DNA from: Neopestalotiopsis rosae
Lineage: Eukaryota > Ascomycota > Sordariomycetes > Amphisphaeriales > Sporocadaceae
Direction: 5' to 3'
NCBI GenBank assembly: GCA_023078685.1
Contig: JALGAS010000002.1
Location: forward strand, 4,836,001-4,900,000
DNA: 64,000 bases
The position numbers and the translations under genes are program-made. Below are positions 22,845 through 35,761 of the stretch, piece by piece. How positions within the stretch are numbered: the first letter of the stretch is position 1; every line of letters begins with the position of its first letter. The notes below the pieces were generated by a model. The model did no database searches, was not told where the DNA came from, and saw only the letters and a list, made by a program, of their open reading frames with translations.

Positions 22845-25004
22845 ATGGACACCAACAAAACCACACAGTTCGAACACCTTGACGCAGCACGCTTTCATCG
22901 GGGTGCGAGGCCTCAACGACATGTTGCATGCAATCCGTGTCGCGAAGCCAAGGTAAAATGTGATGGTGGCAATCCGGTCTGTAAAAGATGCGGCAATAGC
23001 CAATTTGCTTATGAATGCTCTTACACGCGGCCTGCAGTAAAACGAGGGCGACCCAGGAAGACCGGGCAAAAGACAAACCAGCCGCCACAGCCCAGAACGC
23101 CGAGTGATGCAAGTACTACCGCTACATCACCAGGCGCTCTTGGGTGGGTCGACGAAACCGACAGTTCTTCGACAAGCGCCATTTCATTTGGCATCCAGAC
23201 GTCCATCTTTGGTAGCGAGCAGTCGGGAAGCAGGGACAGTGTCAACGCTGCGAGCTTTGGCGGAAAAGCGGTAACGTGGCCAGGCTCATGTGAACCGTTT
23301 ATGCCTGCGGAGGACGAGAGCATAATGGGAGACAGTTCGGCAGATGAAGATATAGACATGGCAGATAGGGTCATTGAGAACTTTCAGGCTGCTCTTCAAG
23401 TCGACATCTCTCCGCCGGACCCTTTATATCCAGGACTCACTGAACCACTGTATGAGAGATATACTCTATACTCCACTTGTATGCTAATTCTGGAGGTTTT
23501 AGCGTTTCGATTTATTTCACATCATGTCAACAAACTTTCACTCTTTTTGGGGACCAGAAGGCTCTAAACAGTTCTATCGAACAGCCGGGTTACGAAGCAG
23601 TTGCCCTCAAACATGCTGTGTGCGCACACGGGGTCGCCTTCCGAGCGCGTTCCAACCCAGTTTTGAAGAATAAAATTGTGGCCCAAGGACTCAATCCGTC
23701 CATCGCCAGCGCGGATCAGGAACAAGCAAATCTCTACTACCGCCTTGCTCGAGCCTCCTTGAATCAAAGTGACATGAGCAAGAAGTCCGCTACCACATTA
23801 TTACGTAGCCTTCAGGCAACTATCCTGACAGGACTCTACGAACTACAGCAGGCAGAAATCAGCTGCGCCTGGCTGTCAGTTAGCCGCTTGGTCTGGTTGG
23901 TCGATGAATTGCGACTGTATTGGCTCGACTCGAGTGAGGCGTTCCCAGCCCTGGTAGATGAGGAGCATCAACAAGCAGCGCGAAGAGCCTTTTGGGCAGC
24001 AAGCGGATTAGCCTCCTTTCTTATGACGATTTGCTGGCACATTGGATTCATGCCTCCTGCTATTGAGGAGGTAAATTCCCACAAATATTTGTCCGAAGCC
24101 CTGAACTCAGAGCATACATACTGATCAATATCCGTTCTAGATCACGACATATATTCCCAATGGCGAGAATCTCGAGAGCTTACGGATCATGGACGTTTTC
24201 CATGGAACGTTACCTAGGCTGATATCAGAAGATGAGGGTCTGTCGGCTATACGGATTCTAACTTCCCGCGTCTTGATGCATGCAAAACACGCGACCAAGC
24301 GCAGAGTAAGTGATAATCAGTTAATGGCTCAGTCCTACAACTTTTGGACTCACCACAGCCATCTCGAAGAATCTTTGCACCACCTCCGAATTTTCATCAA
24401 GGCGTCGCCGACTAACTCCACGGCCCCGAAGCTGAAGTTCAGCCTTCTTGAGTTACAAACCCAAACTCTCACTGTTATTCTCGGAGAGACTAAGCTCGTC
24501 AAGATGGCGTCTCGTCAAGGGCTTTTATCGGAGCGGCATCAGTTTCAAGCCTGTGGCGATCTTACACGCCAAAACGCTTTAGATCTAGCCGCAGCTCTCG
24601 AGGTCACAGAGACTAAACTGCCCAGCGACGCTGCCTTTGAGCTGACTTTATCCTGGGCTACCTGTGTAGCGTTGCAATCTCTACTCCGATGCCAGCGCCG
24701 ACAACGGATGAACTGGTTTGGCGCCGACGCGTCCGTCCCAACAGCTGCGATGGCCTTCGTTGCCGCTGTAGATCCGGTCCCTTATGCTTTACCGTGGCCG
24801 TCAGCAACTACTTCGTTGTTTGACGCTCTACTGCTTGACACGTTTGAAGCCTTGCAGTCGAGACTTGCAGAGCTGGTCACCAAGATCCCTGCTGCGTCGT
24901 TGTTCGCAGAACAGATCAAAGTAGAAATTCCTTCTAGCAATGAGGAGCTTTCGGCGCGGGTGGTTGGGCTTGTGGAATCGGCTAGATTTGAACCGCATGC
25001 ATAA
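22845..25004 (+). CDS. Zn2Cys6 transcription factor 2 (Fungal_trans type)
   Basis: Nuclear regulator, 682 residues from exons 22845-23449, 23503-24070 and 24141-25004. The zinc cluster is complete: ACNPCREAKVKCDGGNPVCKRC, then an eight-residue spacer to the sixth Cys, followed by a basic AT-hook-like KRGRPRK. A long Ser/Thr/Pro/acidic linker precedes the middle homology region, which begins LVSIYFTSCQQTFTLF and includes ANLYYRLARASL and SVSRLVWLVDELRL. Intron 1 is 53 nt (GTATGA, branch TGCTAAT, TTTTAG) and restores this region; intron 2 is GTAAAT...TTCTAG. The frame is open from 22833, but the first ATG is at 22845. Divergent from the epoxide hydrolase and close to the FMO and PKS, so it is a candidate pathway activator. 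Confidence 0.88.
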
Positions 25005-25635
25005 CATGTGGAGTAGTATCAATGTTTTAGTATAGGTTCTACCGGGTGGTTCTAATATGTTGTGGTGCTCTGAGACAAGCAAGGCTTTGTCAAGTTCAAA
25101 GCATATCTGGCACCACTTACCACATTTTGCGTGTGCATAGTAATAGCGACAAGTGTTTATCATTCGCGGCAACTGGCAAAAATGATCATGTGGATCAAAA
25201 CGTGATACAAAGAGTTTTGTTAACATCATCGTGTCAGTGCATGCTAGGGCCTGGCGATGGAGTACTAGGTGGGAGCACTGCGCTGAAATTGAAAGTCCAG
25301 GGAGTCGATGAAGCATTGATTATGAGTGCGTGTGGTTGTAGCGATAGTGGCAATTAGTCAAATGAGAGATGCACGAGGACACCGAATCTTGTAACAGGTC
25401 AACTAGCTGCAGTAAACTCAGTACCAAGGGTGCAAACGAAGGTGAAGAAGGAAGCCTAGGTAGGTAAACAAGCAGCAGCTGTGCTGTAGGGAGAGGCACT
25501 TGCGGTGATTGAAAGCCCCGCCTTTTCCCTATGGGGAAAGCGTGAGCTTCTACAGCGGTTGAGCGTCTAGCAGAGGTAGAAGGACTCATCATTTCTCTAA
25601 TAGACTGGCGTTACCATCACACTCTACCATGACCT
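25005..25635. other. Convergent 3' interval
   Basis: 3' regions of regulator 2 and of the FAD monooxygenase. Contains CCTAGGTAGGTA near 25455. No gene seen. Confidence 0.45.
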
Positions 25636-27691
25636 TCACCACGAGCAGGCGCTGAAGGCCGTTCCTAGCTCTAGCTTCCTATCTTTGTTTCGCACCGCTA
25701 GGTACTCATCCACGATGCTCCTATAGCAGTGCGGCCCGTACGGCAAGAAGAAGTCGGCCAGGACGCCTCTGTGCCGACGCGTCTCAAGCCCGAGGTTCGT
25801 CATGAGCCTATCTAGGTACGGCACCCAGTCAAAGAGAGCGTACGGGTACCTTTCACCGACACTTGCATACCGCTTGCGCGTCCATGCATTCCACTCGGCC
25901 ACCTCGCGCGCCATGGCCCCCGGGGCCTCTGGGACTGCAACATCGTCTCCAAGCAGATACGCTGCCGCCCACAGACCCTGCACCTCGGCAATGGTTGGCG
26001 TCTGCGTCGTATGGATCTGACCCAGGATGACAATGCTGCGGTCGTCAATGTCGGTAGCACCCGTGCCGACTGGCACCATGCGGTTGTACAGTCTCCACCG
26101 CCGCACCTTCATAGCTTTGCGCCTCGATGCCGGTATTTGCCAGCCGTTGAAGTCCTTGGGTCCTGCTCCCAGCAAAGGTAGCTTTCTGGCCACTAGGTCA
26201 TCAGCCGCCTGATCGTAGACAACCCAAGGATCAGACAGCGGGCCGTCACGGCGCTTCCTGGCATCGCCATCGGCCGTAGGAGGACCTGCAGAGTCGGGCC
26301 CATACTGGGGAATACCAAGCTCCTCCTTGAGCGTTGAGGAGAAGAAACTGAAGTGGTCACCCCAGCCGGTAGCGTAGATGACGCAGTCGGCGTTGAGGCG
26401 GCTTCCTGATGCCAACAACACGCCCACTTTGTCGGTGGACTGGATTCGGTCACGGAGAATGGTGATGTTTCCCTTGCGCAGGGTGCTCCAGAAGTCGTCC
26501 ATGGTGATGAGACCAAGGGAGCTATCACACCAGAATGCGCTGTTCCGCTTCATGTTAGCAGGGAAATCGAGCCAGCAGATAGCCAAGAAGCAGTAGAGGG
26601 GCAAGGAAAATAAATCACATACCTATTGTCTTTGATCGCAGGTCTCAAAGGCTCGGTGTTCGAGGCAGTGCAGCCAAACCCAGCCGCCTTATCGGCCAGG
26701 CGGGAGACGTAGCCCCAAGCAGACTTGGTAATGAATCTTCCCAGCCAAGTCCGGTGGAAAAAAGATCCGACCATCGAGTCGGTCGTCATGAGCGACGGAC
26801 TGAGGTTGCTCATTAGCCGGCTAGTGCTCATGGTAATGGTGTTTTGGCCGAGCATCTTGGCTGGCATGATAGGCATAGGGCCTGAACCGTCTTCGCGGAT
26901 AATCCATGTCACCTTCTTGCCTAGGGAGCACAGCAGGTAGGCGGCATCATATGCTGACTTTGCTGCACCCACGAGCACAATGTGTTCCAACGTGCTGGCT
27001 GGGTCTGAGAAGCTCGGAACTGTCTTTGCCAGTTCCACGACGTGCTTGACTGGGATGGAATCATCCGCAATCCCGAAGTCTGGTGTGTTGGTCTGCGTCG
27101 TTACGCCCGTCGCGCAGACAATCTTAGTTGCCTCGACGCGGCGGTCATTAACAACTAGCACCCAGCCGCGTCCATTGCGTTTGCGCTCGACGCTCGACAC
27201 CCAGCTGTTGTGACGAAGGTGCTTTGACAAGCCGTTCTCCCGGGCATATCTCTCGAGGTAATTGCATATCATGTCGCCAGACACCAGGTTGTTTTCAGGT
27301 TTACCATCCTGAGGCATGGGCGTAGATGGATAGTTCTGCAGGGGAAAGTGTGTTAACTAGGTACTCAGCCCGACTAGAAATTGGCTGCCACCAGTGGAAC
27401 TTACAAAAAAGCCAAACTCAACCTGCGCAACTAGGTTGGGATATATGCGCCCACGGTTCCAAGTCCCGCCTACGCTAGGATATTTGTCAAAGATGGCAAT
27501 TTTTGTGTCCGGTGCGAGCTTCAGTAATGTTGATGCTGCTTTGAGCCCATACCATCCTGTTGATATGCTCATGGTTAGTCATATTTTGGTCTTGGCTCAA
27601 TGAAACTTTTTGAGGCGACCCCGGGTGACTTACCTGCACCGATTACTGCGACATCCAAATGAAGCGTCTCGTCTGCAACGGCGTGAGGCAT
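25636..27691 (-). CDS. FAD-dependent monooxygenase (flavin monooxygenase-like)
   Basis: NADPH- and FAD-dependent oxygenase of the FMO superfamily, 608 residues from exons 27634-27691, 27405-27556, 26623-27335 and 25636-26539. Intron 1 splits the FAD-binding motif: spliced, it reads VAVIGAGWYGLKAAS (Rossmann GxGxxG at residues 18-23), followed by DKYPSVGGTWNRGRIYPN. The NADP-site motif is VLVGAAKSAYDAAYLL, where Ala replaces the usual second Gly. CATGVTTQTNTPDF and CVIYATGWGDHFSFF match ATG-type motifs of the family. A strict Baeyer-Villiger signature (FxGxxxHxxxW) is not seen, so hydroxylation, epoxidation or N/S-oxidation are as likely. The 3' splice AACAG at 26540 is set by frame. Divergent from the PKS. 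Confidence 0.87.
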
Positions 27692-29008
27692 TTTCACTGT
27701 GATACTGACAGTAAATATCTACAGACAGAAGTATATCTAAATAATGTCAATATGTGTCACTCGAATCTTTGGGATGGTGATCATGTGTGTAGTACATATG
27801 CATTTATATATGTGCAGACACATACGCAAAATGCGTTGTCCATTTCAATCCATCTCAACCTTTACTAGTCTTCTGACAATGTCCTCACGGCATATAGTAT
27901 CTAGTGGCTATCAGTCCTGTTTCGCCCATACCTTTCTTGTGAATCGCTCTGATAGGCTGTGATCTTTGCTTCGTCTCAAGAAACATGTGGTTAGCCGTTG
28001 TGGTCTGACCAGGGGGCATTCTTGTGGTCATTCATATGGCTCCGGTCGTGGATAGCAACAACAGACGGCAGTGAGATCCTGACCCGTAAAATATTCCCAA
28101 CATGGTAGTGACCGATTGTGATGGCAATGATCGACATGCTGATACAGATGCTGCAGAAGGGATGTAATTCATGTGTGCGATATCCAAATTCCGAATAGTA
28201 GCCGGCATCAAATCGTTGCAAGGGAAAGGGGGGGGAGGGGGCCGGGTGGGATTGCCGTTGTCAATGGCCATTGTATGGGCCACATGTAAATTCACAGATC
28301 GTGGTCGTGGGAATAGCGATGGCACGGAGCTGCGGGGCGATTGACAACGAAACCGGACCAATCGGTGCATTTTCCTAGAAACCTGTCAACGAAGTGCTGG
28401 CATCATCATGCATAAACGGCCAATGCAAGCTTCCGCTGCAGAATGGTCCTTTATGGGTTTAGTTCAGGTGACACCGCGTATACACATCTATCTCGGTGAT
28501 TTTTTGCGGTCCGGCTAGCCAGAAGCTATGCTCATGATGATCGTCCAAGAGCAACAACAGGTCAACCTGCTATATCATTATTTTACGCGTGTGTTTGCAT
28601 CCTCTGTCGCTGAATTTGTGTCCGAGCCGGCAATGCGTGAGGGGAAGGTGCTATCCACTCTAATCGCTGACTTCGCATGATAAGGGACATGGCCAAAGCA
28701 GTTCAGCTCAAAACATGAAGACGGCTTCAACAATACATGGTCTCTTGACGGAATACACAAACATTCAGTGGCATGTATATATAAACAGAGGATAGTGCGC
28801 CCAATGCCATGAAAACGTTACACAGTTTCCTCACAATAAAAAATATATATCCAGCATAATCTTTCATCCAATGAGCAGAATTCCTACGCAGGAACAGCCA
28901 CGGAGAAGGATCGTATCACTTTGAACTCAACAACCACATCCTCATGACACTTGAAGAGAACCACCTTGCACCATTTCTAGCTAGTTCAGGCGGTCATCAC
29001 GTATCAAG
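27692..29008. promoter_or_regulatory. Divergent promoter region, FAD monooxygenase / PKS
   Basis: A 1.3 kb shared intergenic region. TATATATAAA at 28776-28785 is about 225 bases before the PKS ATG. The region has GTCCGAGCCGGC near 28620 and GGTCCGGCTAGCC near 28508 as CGG-bearing candidate sites. No coding sequence supported. Confidence 0.5.
28776..28785 (+). promoter_or_regulatory. Candidate TATA box of the PKS gene
   Basis: TATATATAAA, 224-233 bases before the PKS start codon, facing the PKS. Confidence 0.4.
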
Positions 29009-32000
29009 ATGCCTTTTATCGAGGAAAAGAGTCAAGGGCTCGAGCCGATTGCCATTGTCGGCATGGGTATGCAAAGAACTGTGCCGGATAGCGAATCTTC
29101 CTGCTAATTGAACGAAAAGCCTGCCGCCTGCCTGGAACCATTGACACGGCGGATAAATTCTGGGTCGCGTTACGGGAGAAACGTTCTGTGAGAACTCCCA
29201 AAGTGCCCAGCAACCGCTTCAATATCGACGCCCATTTCCATCCCGACAACTCCCGGCCTGGTTCATACTCGTCACTGGGAGGCTACTTTCTGGACGGAAA
29301 TCCCGTTGATTTTGACCCTACCTTCTTCAACATGACACCCGTCGAAGCACAATGGCTGGATCCTCAGCAGCGAAAGATGCTCGAGGTGTGCTACGAAGTG
29401 TTCGAGAACGCTGGCCTGCAACTAGATCAGCTGGCTGGGTCCAATACTGGTGTGTACGCCGCGAGTTTCACCAGTGACTACCAGCAGATGTCCATCTTTG
29501 AACGCGACTTTCGCCACAACTATGCAGCGACCGGTGTTGATCCTGGTATCATAAGCAATCGTATCAATAATGCTTTTGATCTGAATGGGCCCAGTTGCTT
29601 GATCAATACGGCCTGTTCCTCGGCCTTGTACGCCATCCATAATGCCTGCCACGGCCTGCGCACGCGCGACTGTGATGCAGCCGTCGCCGCTGGTAGCAAT
29701 ATCATCATGATGGTCGATCAGCAGATGAACACAGCCAAGCTAGGCGTACTCTCTCCCACGTCTGAGTAAGTACGTCGGCTATACTTATTCATGACTAGTC
29801 TCTGACTTTTTTCTTTTCTCCCATTTGTGTGTAGGTGCCATACGTTCGATGAAAGTGCAGATGGCTATGGACGCGCCGAAGCTGTAGGAGCACTTTACCT
29901 GAAGCGGCTCTCTGACGCGGTGCGCGACAAGGACATTATAAGAGGTGTCATCCGCACATCTGCCGTCAACACCAACGGAAAGGTGGAGGGCATGGGCATT
30001 ACATTTCCTAACGCTTTGGGACAAGAGCGCGTCCTCCGAGATGCTTACGAGAGGGCTGACTTGGACCCGAATGAGACTGCCTATCTTGAGTGCCACGGTA
30101 CCGGAACCCCGACTGGTGATCCTATCGAGGTCCGCGCTGTATCAAGCGGGATGAACGATACGCGAAGTAGGGAGAAACCGCTGATTTTGGGCGCAGCCAA
30201 GGCCAACATTGGACACAGTGAGGCGGCCTCGGGTATCTTTGCCACCATGAAGGCCGCACTCATGACGGAAAAGGCACAGATACCCGGTGTCTATGGCGTC
30301 AAGAAGCTGAACCCCAGCATCAGGGACAAGGAGTGGAATGTCGAAATAGCCAGAGATTTGACACCATGGCCGGCTGGATTCGGCGTCCGCCGCGCAAGCG
30401 TCTCGTCATTTGGATACGGCGGCACTAATGCTCACCTTGTCGTCGAGGCGGTCGAGAGCATAGTCCCCTTCTACAACGGGCACGGCGAGCAGAAAGCCTC
30501 GGCCAACTATGTATACGACGCAGAGAGTCTGAACAGACCGTTTCTTGTGACCATGAGTGCGCACGATCAGAAGACACTGCTCCGAAACATCAAGGCACAT
30601 CAAGATGTCGCACCTGATTACTACCTCCCCGATCTTGCGCATACCTTGAATGAGCGAAGAACGCGGTTCGCTGGCGGAAGAGGCTACTCTATAGCCTACA
30701 ATGGGAAGGAAGCCGAGGCATTCTCGCCCGAAAAGTTCACTTTCAATAGCAGTATCTTGCCGCCAAAGGCTGCACAGCCCGACGTCGGCTTCGTTTTTAC
30801 CGGTCAAGGTGCGCAGTGGGCTCGCATGGGCCATGAGGCCATGGAGCAGTTCCCCTTGTTCGGGGAGACGATTGATGCCCTGGATCGGGTATTGCAACGC
30901 GTTGTCGGATTGAGCGACAGGCCGTCCTGGTCCCTGCGAGATATCTTGGCGGCACCAGCAGAGCTTAGCATCATTGGACAGCCTGATATCTCGCAGCCGG
31001 CTTGCACAGCGGTTCAGATTGCCATCATTGCTCTCTTCGGGTCTTGGGGTATCGCCCCCGCCGTCACCGTGGGTCACTCGTCCGGTGAGATTGCCGCGGC
31101 ATATGCAGCTGGGCGCATCTCGGCGCCTGAGGCCATACTAGCCGCATACTTCCGTGGTCGCGCAGTGGCTCAGGCGGCTCCCGTGGGTACAATGCTTGCT
31201 GTTGGTCTTGGCTCCTATCAGGCACAGGAATACATCGACAAGTTGTCGCCCGAAGTGGCGGAGCGGGTGGCCATTGCTTGCGAGAACTCACCAGGCAGTA
31301 CAACCTTGAGCGGCCTTAACGAGGATATCATTGCCCTGAAGAAGATCATGGACGAGGTCGGTATTTTTGCGCGAGAGCTCAAGACTGGTAAGGCATACCA
31401 TTCTTCGCAAATGGCAGGCGTCGCGCCGTTATACGAAAAGCTCTATACGGCAGCGCAAGCGAACCTTTCGGGAGAAGATCTTGCCTGGAGAAACCCGCGG
31501 ACTAATATGGTATCGTCGGTGACTGGATCCGAAATCGAAGAGTCGGAGCTGTCCATCGCCTACTGGTGCGACAACCTCCGCAACCGTGTCCGGTTCAACG
31601 AGGCCGTCCAGGCTATAGGCAAGTCTACCGAGCTAGCGAACGTCAAGGTTCTGCTCGAGATTGGGCCGCATACTGCCTTAAAGGGGCCAGTAGAACAGAT
31701 TCTTGCTGAGAACAGCCTCGACTTGCAGTATGTCGGCTCGCTGATACGCGGTAAGAATGATGCAGAGTCGCTGCTCAAGTCTGCTGGTGAGCTTTTCTTG
31801 AGAGGCTACAGTCCCCAGTTCGACGCCGTGAATCGAATGGAGCCTGGATCTCGCTCCATCAACACGGCCAAAGATGGCATTCGCAACGAAGGTCGCTGCC
31901 TCGTCAGTCTACCCGGTTACCAGTGGAATTACGAGCGCCAGCACTGGTATGAGCCGCGGGCCATTGCGGATCTGCGAACCTCCAAGCATCCGCGCCACGA

Positions 32001-35000
32001 CATCCTAGGTAGACGTATCTTTGGCCTCTCGAACCGTGCGCCGACGTGGAAGAACATGCTGCGGCAAGAGGACGTCCCATGGTTCCCGCAACACACCTTG
32101 GGCACTGATGTCGTCTTCCCAGCAGCAGGCCACGTGTCCATGGCTATTGAAGCGCTGCTGCAGCAGCTAGATCTCGAGCCGGCCGAGGCAGGAGGCGTCC
32201 GGCTGTCCGACATTGACATCCGAAAGGCACTGATAGTCCCCGACTCTGACGACGGGATCGAGGTACACACCAGGTTGGAGGAGACAAAGCACGCCGACGA
32301 ATGGTATACTTTCGCCGTCGAGTCTGTGTCGCCGAGCGGCGTCTGGACCCAGCACAGCTCGGGCAAAATTCGACTTCGGTCAAAACAACTCGAAAGTCAA
32401 GGACCGATCCTCGACTGTCCGTACAAACCAAGCCAGCTTCACCAACGCGTGTCCCCAAAGCGGTGGTACCGCTCTCTTAATCGTGTTGGGTTCCGGTATG
32501 GGCCCAGCTTCCAGACCATGACACAGTCGGTGAGAGCCAATGGTAAGGACCGTTGGGCGTCATCAGGCATCTCGGTGCGTAACCGCCAAACCGAGCTCGA
32601 GTCGCGTTACCTGCTTCACCCTTCTACGATCGATGGCTGCCTACACGTTGTCATTGCCGCCACACACCGTGGTCTGCACAAGGAAATGCCTTGGGGAGTC
32701 ATCCCACTTACCATTGAAGACATGTCCATCAACTTTGCCCTGGACGGTCCCGCGCCGGCCGGTGATCTCGATCTGGACGCCAACTGCTACGCCTGGGTTG
32801 ACAACGACGCTGCCAGCGACCGCCACTTCTGGGGACACGCTCAACTCCTGGCTGGAGACCCATCAAACTGCTTGATGGAGATCCACAATCTGAAGATGGT
32901 CTCTTACGAGGCCGCGGTACCGCTTTCATCAGTCGAGGCGGCTCCCCGGGAACCTTACAGTGCTGTCGCCTGGAAGGAGTTCGAGGGCGAGCAGACGCCA
33001 ATTGAGAGTGGTGGAAGCGGAAGTATACTCGTTTTGGGTCATGATCATGATTTAGGTCTTTCAGAAGCACTCAAGGGCACCGCAATGTCCTTGGCCGGCT
33101 TTTCCATCGAGAATCTCACCGCGTTCGACAGTCTCATCATTGACGACGCTGATGGTTCTATTTTAGCTCACACTACCGAGGAGAGTTGGACAGCGCTGCA
33201 AGAACTTCTTTTATACTCTGATAAGCCCATTGTATGGGTAACGCGCGGCGCTAATCAAGGGGCTTCCGCGACCAGCGGCCTTCCTCAAGGCTTTCTGCGT
33301 GCCATCCGTTCCGAGGAACCCACCACCAACATCCTACTCATAGACGCGGACCGTGATGCGACAGCAAGCGCTTTAGTGTCTTTGGTGCATCTCGTGCTAG
33401 CTGCCCCGACAAAAACCGATGACGGCCGGAGTGACGTCGAGTTCTGGCTCACCAGTGACAACCGTGTTTTGGTTCCTCGCCTTGAGCCGCACGATGACCT
33501 CAATCGTCTGATCTACGGAGCCCAGGGGACGCAGAAGTACAGCATCGAGGCCATCGCGCCCGAGGACACGTATCATGGGCGACTGGTTGACGACCAGCTC
33601 GTGTGGGAGCGCGAGGTCAAGGTTCACGATCTGGCGCCACTGGAAGTGGAGATCCAGGTCAGACTCGCCGAGTGTACCAAGGGCGATTTTTCAGGTCGGC
33701 CGGAAAAGACAGGGCCCAGGATGGTGAGCGGTGTTGTCGTGCGTAGTGGCAGTGGTCTCGATGAGGTAGCCCTCAACGGCCGCGTCGTGGCAGCGTACGT
33801 CAACCGTGATCCTAGTCAGTTCCTGAGCACACGTGTTGTCACGTCCGTCTTTGCTGTGCTTGGGGATGATACTGATAAGAGGAATATCGGGACACTAGCT
33901 CTGTTGTCTCCCTTAACCCAGGCTGTCGAGGTACTCGCGTTGGGCGGCGGCAAGGGTCTGAATGGGCAGCATGTCGTCATTATTGACGACGGAGGACGAG
34001 TGACCCCCTCCTCGTTACAAGAGGCCGTGGACTGCTTGAGCGCCCAGCTTGGTTTCCGTCGTTCGCTTGCAACGGAGAGGATGAGCCAAGGCGAGATACG
34101 TCGGCTTGTAGCGACAGCGGATATTGTCATAGTGACTGGCACCCCTCAACGTGAGATGGTCCATGATATGTGGCGTGCCATGCCGGCGCACTCGACTTTT
34201 GCCTTTGGTTCGAATGCTTCTGTTGAAATGTACAGCCCCCTCGACGCACGGCCATTTACGCGAGGTATTCAACTGCGCACTATCAGGTCTGACTCAAAGC
34301 TGGCCCTCGAGACGGCTGTGGCGCTGTTGGCCAGCTCTACTGATCTACCTGAGTCGATCAAGGCTGTCTTCAATGTACAAGAACTTTCAGAGAATCTGGA
34401 GTCTGCCAGGAAGCGCCTGAACGAGTCAATGGATAGTGCCATTCTCGAGATTACGTACGGCGAGAGCAAGGTGCAAGTAAGTGGAACAGTCCAACAGCGG
34501 CTTTACTTTAGCACCACAAGAGCCTTGCTAACATCACCAACAGACATACAATTCCACTTCTCAGCACGTCCGCTTCCGCCCCGACAGCGCGTACCTCCTT
34601 GTGGGCTGCCTTGGCGGTCTCGGGCGCAGTCTCACGACCTGGATGCTGGAGCGTGGATGCCGGAACTTTATCTTCTTGTCAAGATCCGGAGCCGCAAAAC
34701 CTGAAGCGCAAGATGTCATCCACCAGATCGAGGCGTCTGGGGCCAACGCTCAGGTCTTCAGTGTTGATGCCAGCAACGAGGAAGCTGTCGCCCAGGTGGT
34801 CCATGACGTCTCATCGAAGCAGCCGATCCGTGGTGTAGTTCACGCCGCAATGGTACTCCGCGACGGCCTTTACGAAAAGATGTCATTTGCCGACTACCAA
34901 GCGGCGTTGCAGCCAAAGATGCAAGGAGCAGTGGCGCTTGATCGTGCGCTAGAGGCCGTTGCCGCGCCGCTTGACTTCTTCCTCATGACCGGCAGCATTT

Positions 35001-35761
35001 CTGCTGTGCTTGGCAACCCCGGCCAGGCCAACTACTGCGCCGCCAACAGCTACATCGACTTTCTGGCGCTAGAGCGGCGGCAGCGAGGGCTTGCGGCTTG
35101 CTCAATTGCGCTGCCCATGGTCGAAGATGTCGGCGTAGTCGCTGAGAACACGGCCGTGGCAGATGCGCTGGCGCGCAAGATGCCTTTTGGCATCAACGAG
35201 AAGGAGATGCTTGCAGGATTCGAGGCGGCTATCCTACATGGTCGACCGGTCTCTACTCAAGCCAGTCGTGGCGTCAGTCTTGGGGACGTGCAACTGGTTC
35301 TTGGACTTGAGCCTGATGCTATGATCCAGGCAATGGAAGACGACCAGGTAGATCTCTCAGACTCGTTCTGGCATCGCGACATGCGTATGTCGACGGTGCG
35401 GTCGACGCTCGAGGATCGACAGAAGGCGCGAGGCGGTCGTGGCGGAGGTGACGGCAGCCAGCAGTCCTTCAGCTCGACTCTAGCTGGTTTGTCTGAGGAA
35501 GAGATACTGCAGGCCCTGGGCGAACATATCGTGAAGCGTGCGGCGCGCATTCTAGGACTAGAGGCCGAGACGTTTAAGCTTGAGGGCGTATCGGTGGCAA
35601 ACCATGGTGTTGATTCCATGATTGGAGTGGAGCTGCAGAGGTGGCTGTTCACCGAGTTCGGTGTCAAAGTCAGTGTGACAACCCTGTCGGATCCCGCCAC
35701 GACATTTGCTGGTCTTGCACGGACTGTTGCGGAGTTTGTTGGTTTGATTATACAGGAGTGA
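29009..35761 (+). CDS. Reducing type I polyketide synthase, KS-AT-DH-(inactive ER)-KR-ACP
   Basis: Iterative reducing PKS, 2187 residues from exons 29009-29066, 29120-29765, 29835-34476 and 34544-35761. KS: Cys185 in NTACSSALYA, His322 in ECHGTGTPTGDP, His362 in KANIGHSEAASG. AT: Ser650 in VGHSSGEIAAAYAAG. DH: His988 in PQHTLGTDVVFPAAG (the usual Gly after HxxG is Thr) and Asp1168 in HPSTIDGCLH. Between DH and ~1470 only the structural pseudo-KR segment is present (LPQGFLRAIRSEEP); no C-methyltransferase. Residues ~1470-1780 sit where ER belongs but lack the LNFxD and GGVG nucleotide motifs (VVIIDDGGRVTP instead). KR: GCLGGLGRSL, Ser1933 and Tyr1946 with the ANYCAANSY block. ACP: Ser2140 in HGVDSMIGVEL. 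It ends 47 residues later with no thioesterase or reductase, so release needs another protein. Central gene of the cluster. Confidence 0.95.

Noticed and set aside
30406..31077. Minus-strand 223-residue frame inside the PKS
   Set aside because: Antisense to the KS-AT part of the PKS, whose frame contains intact motifs throughout.
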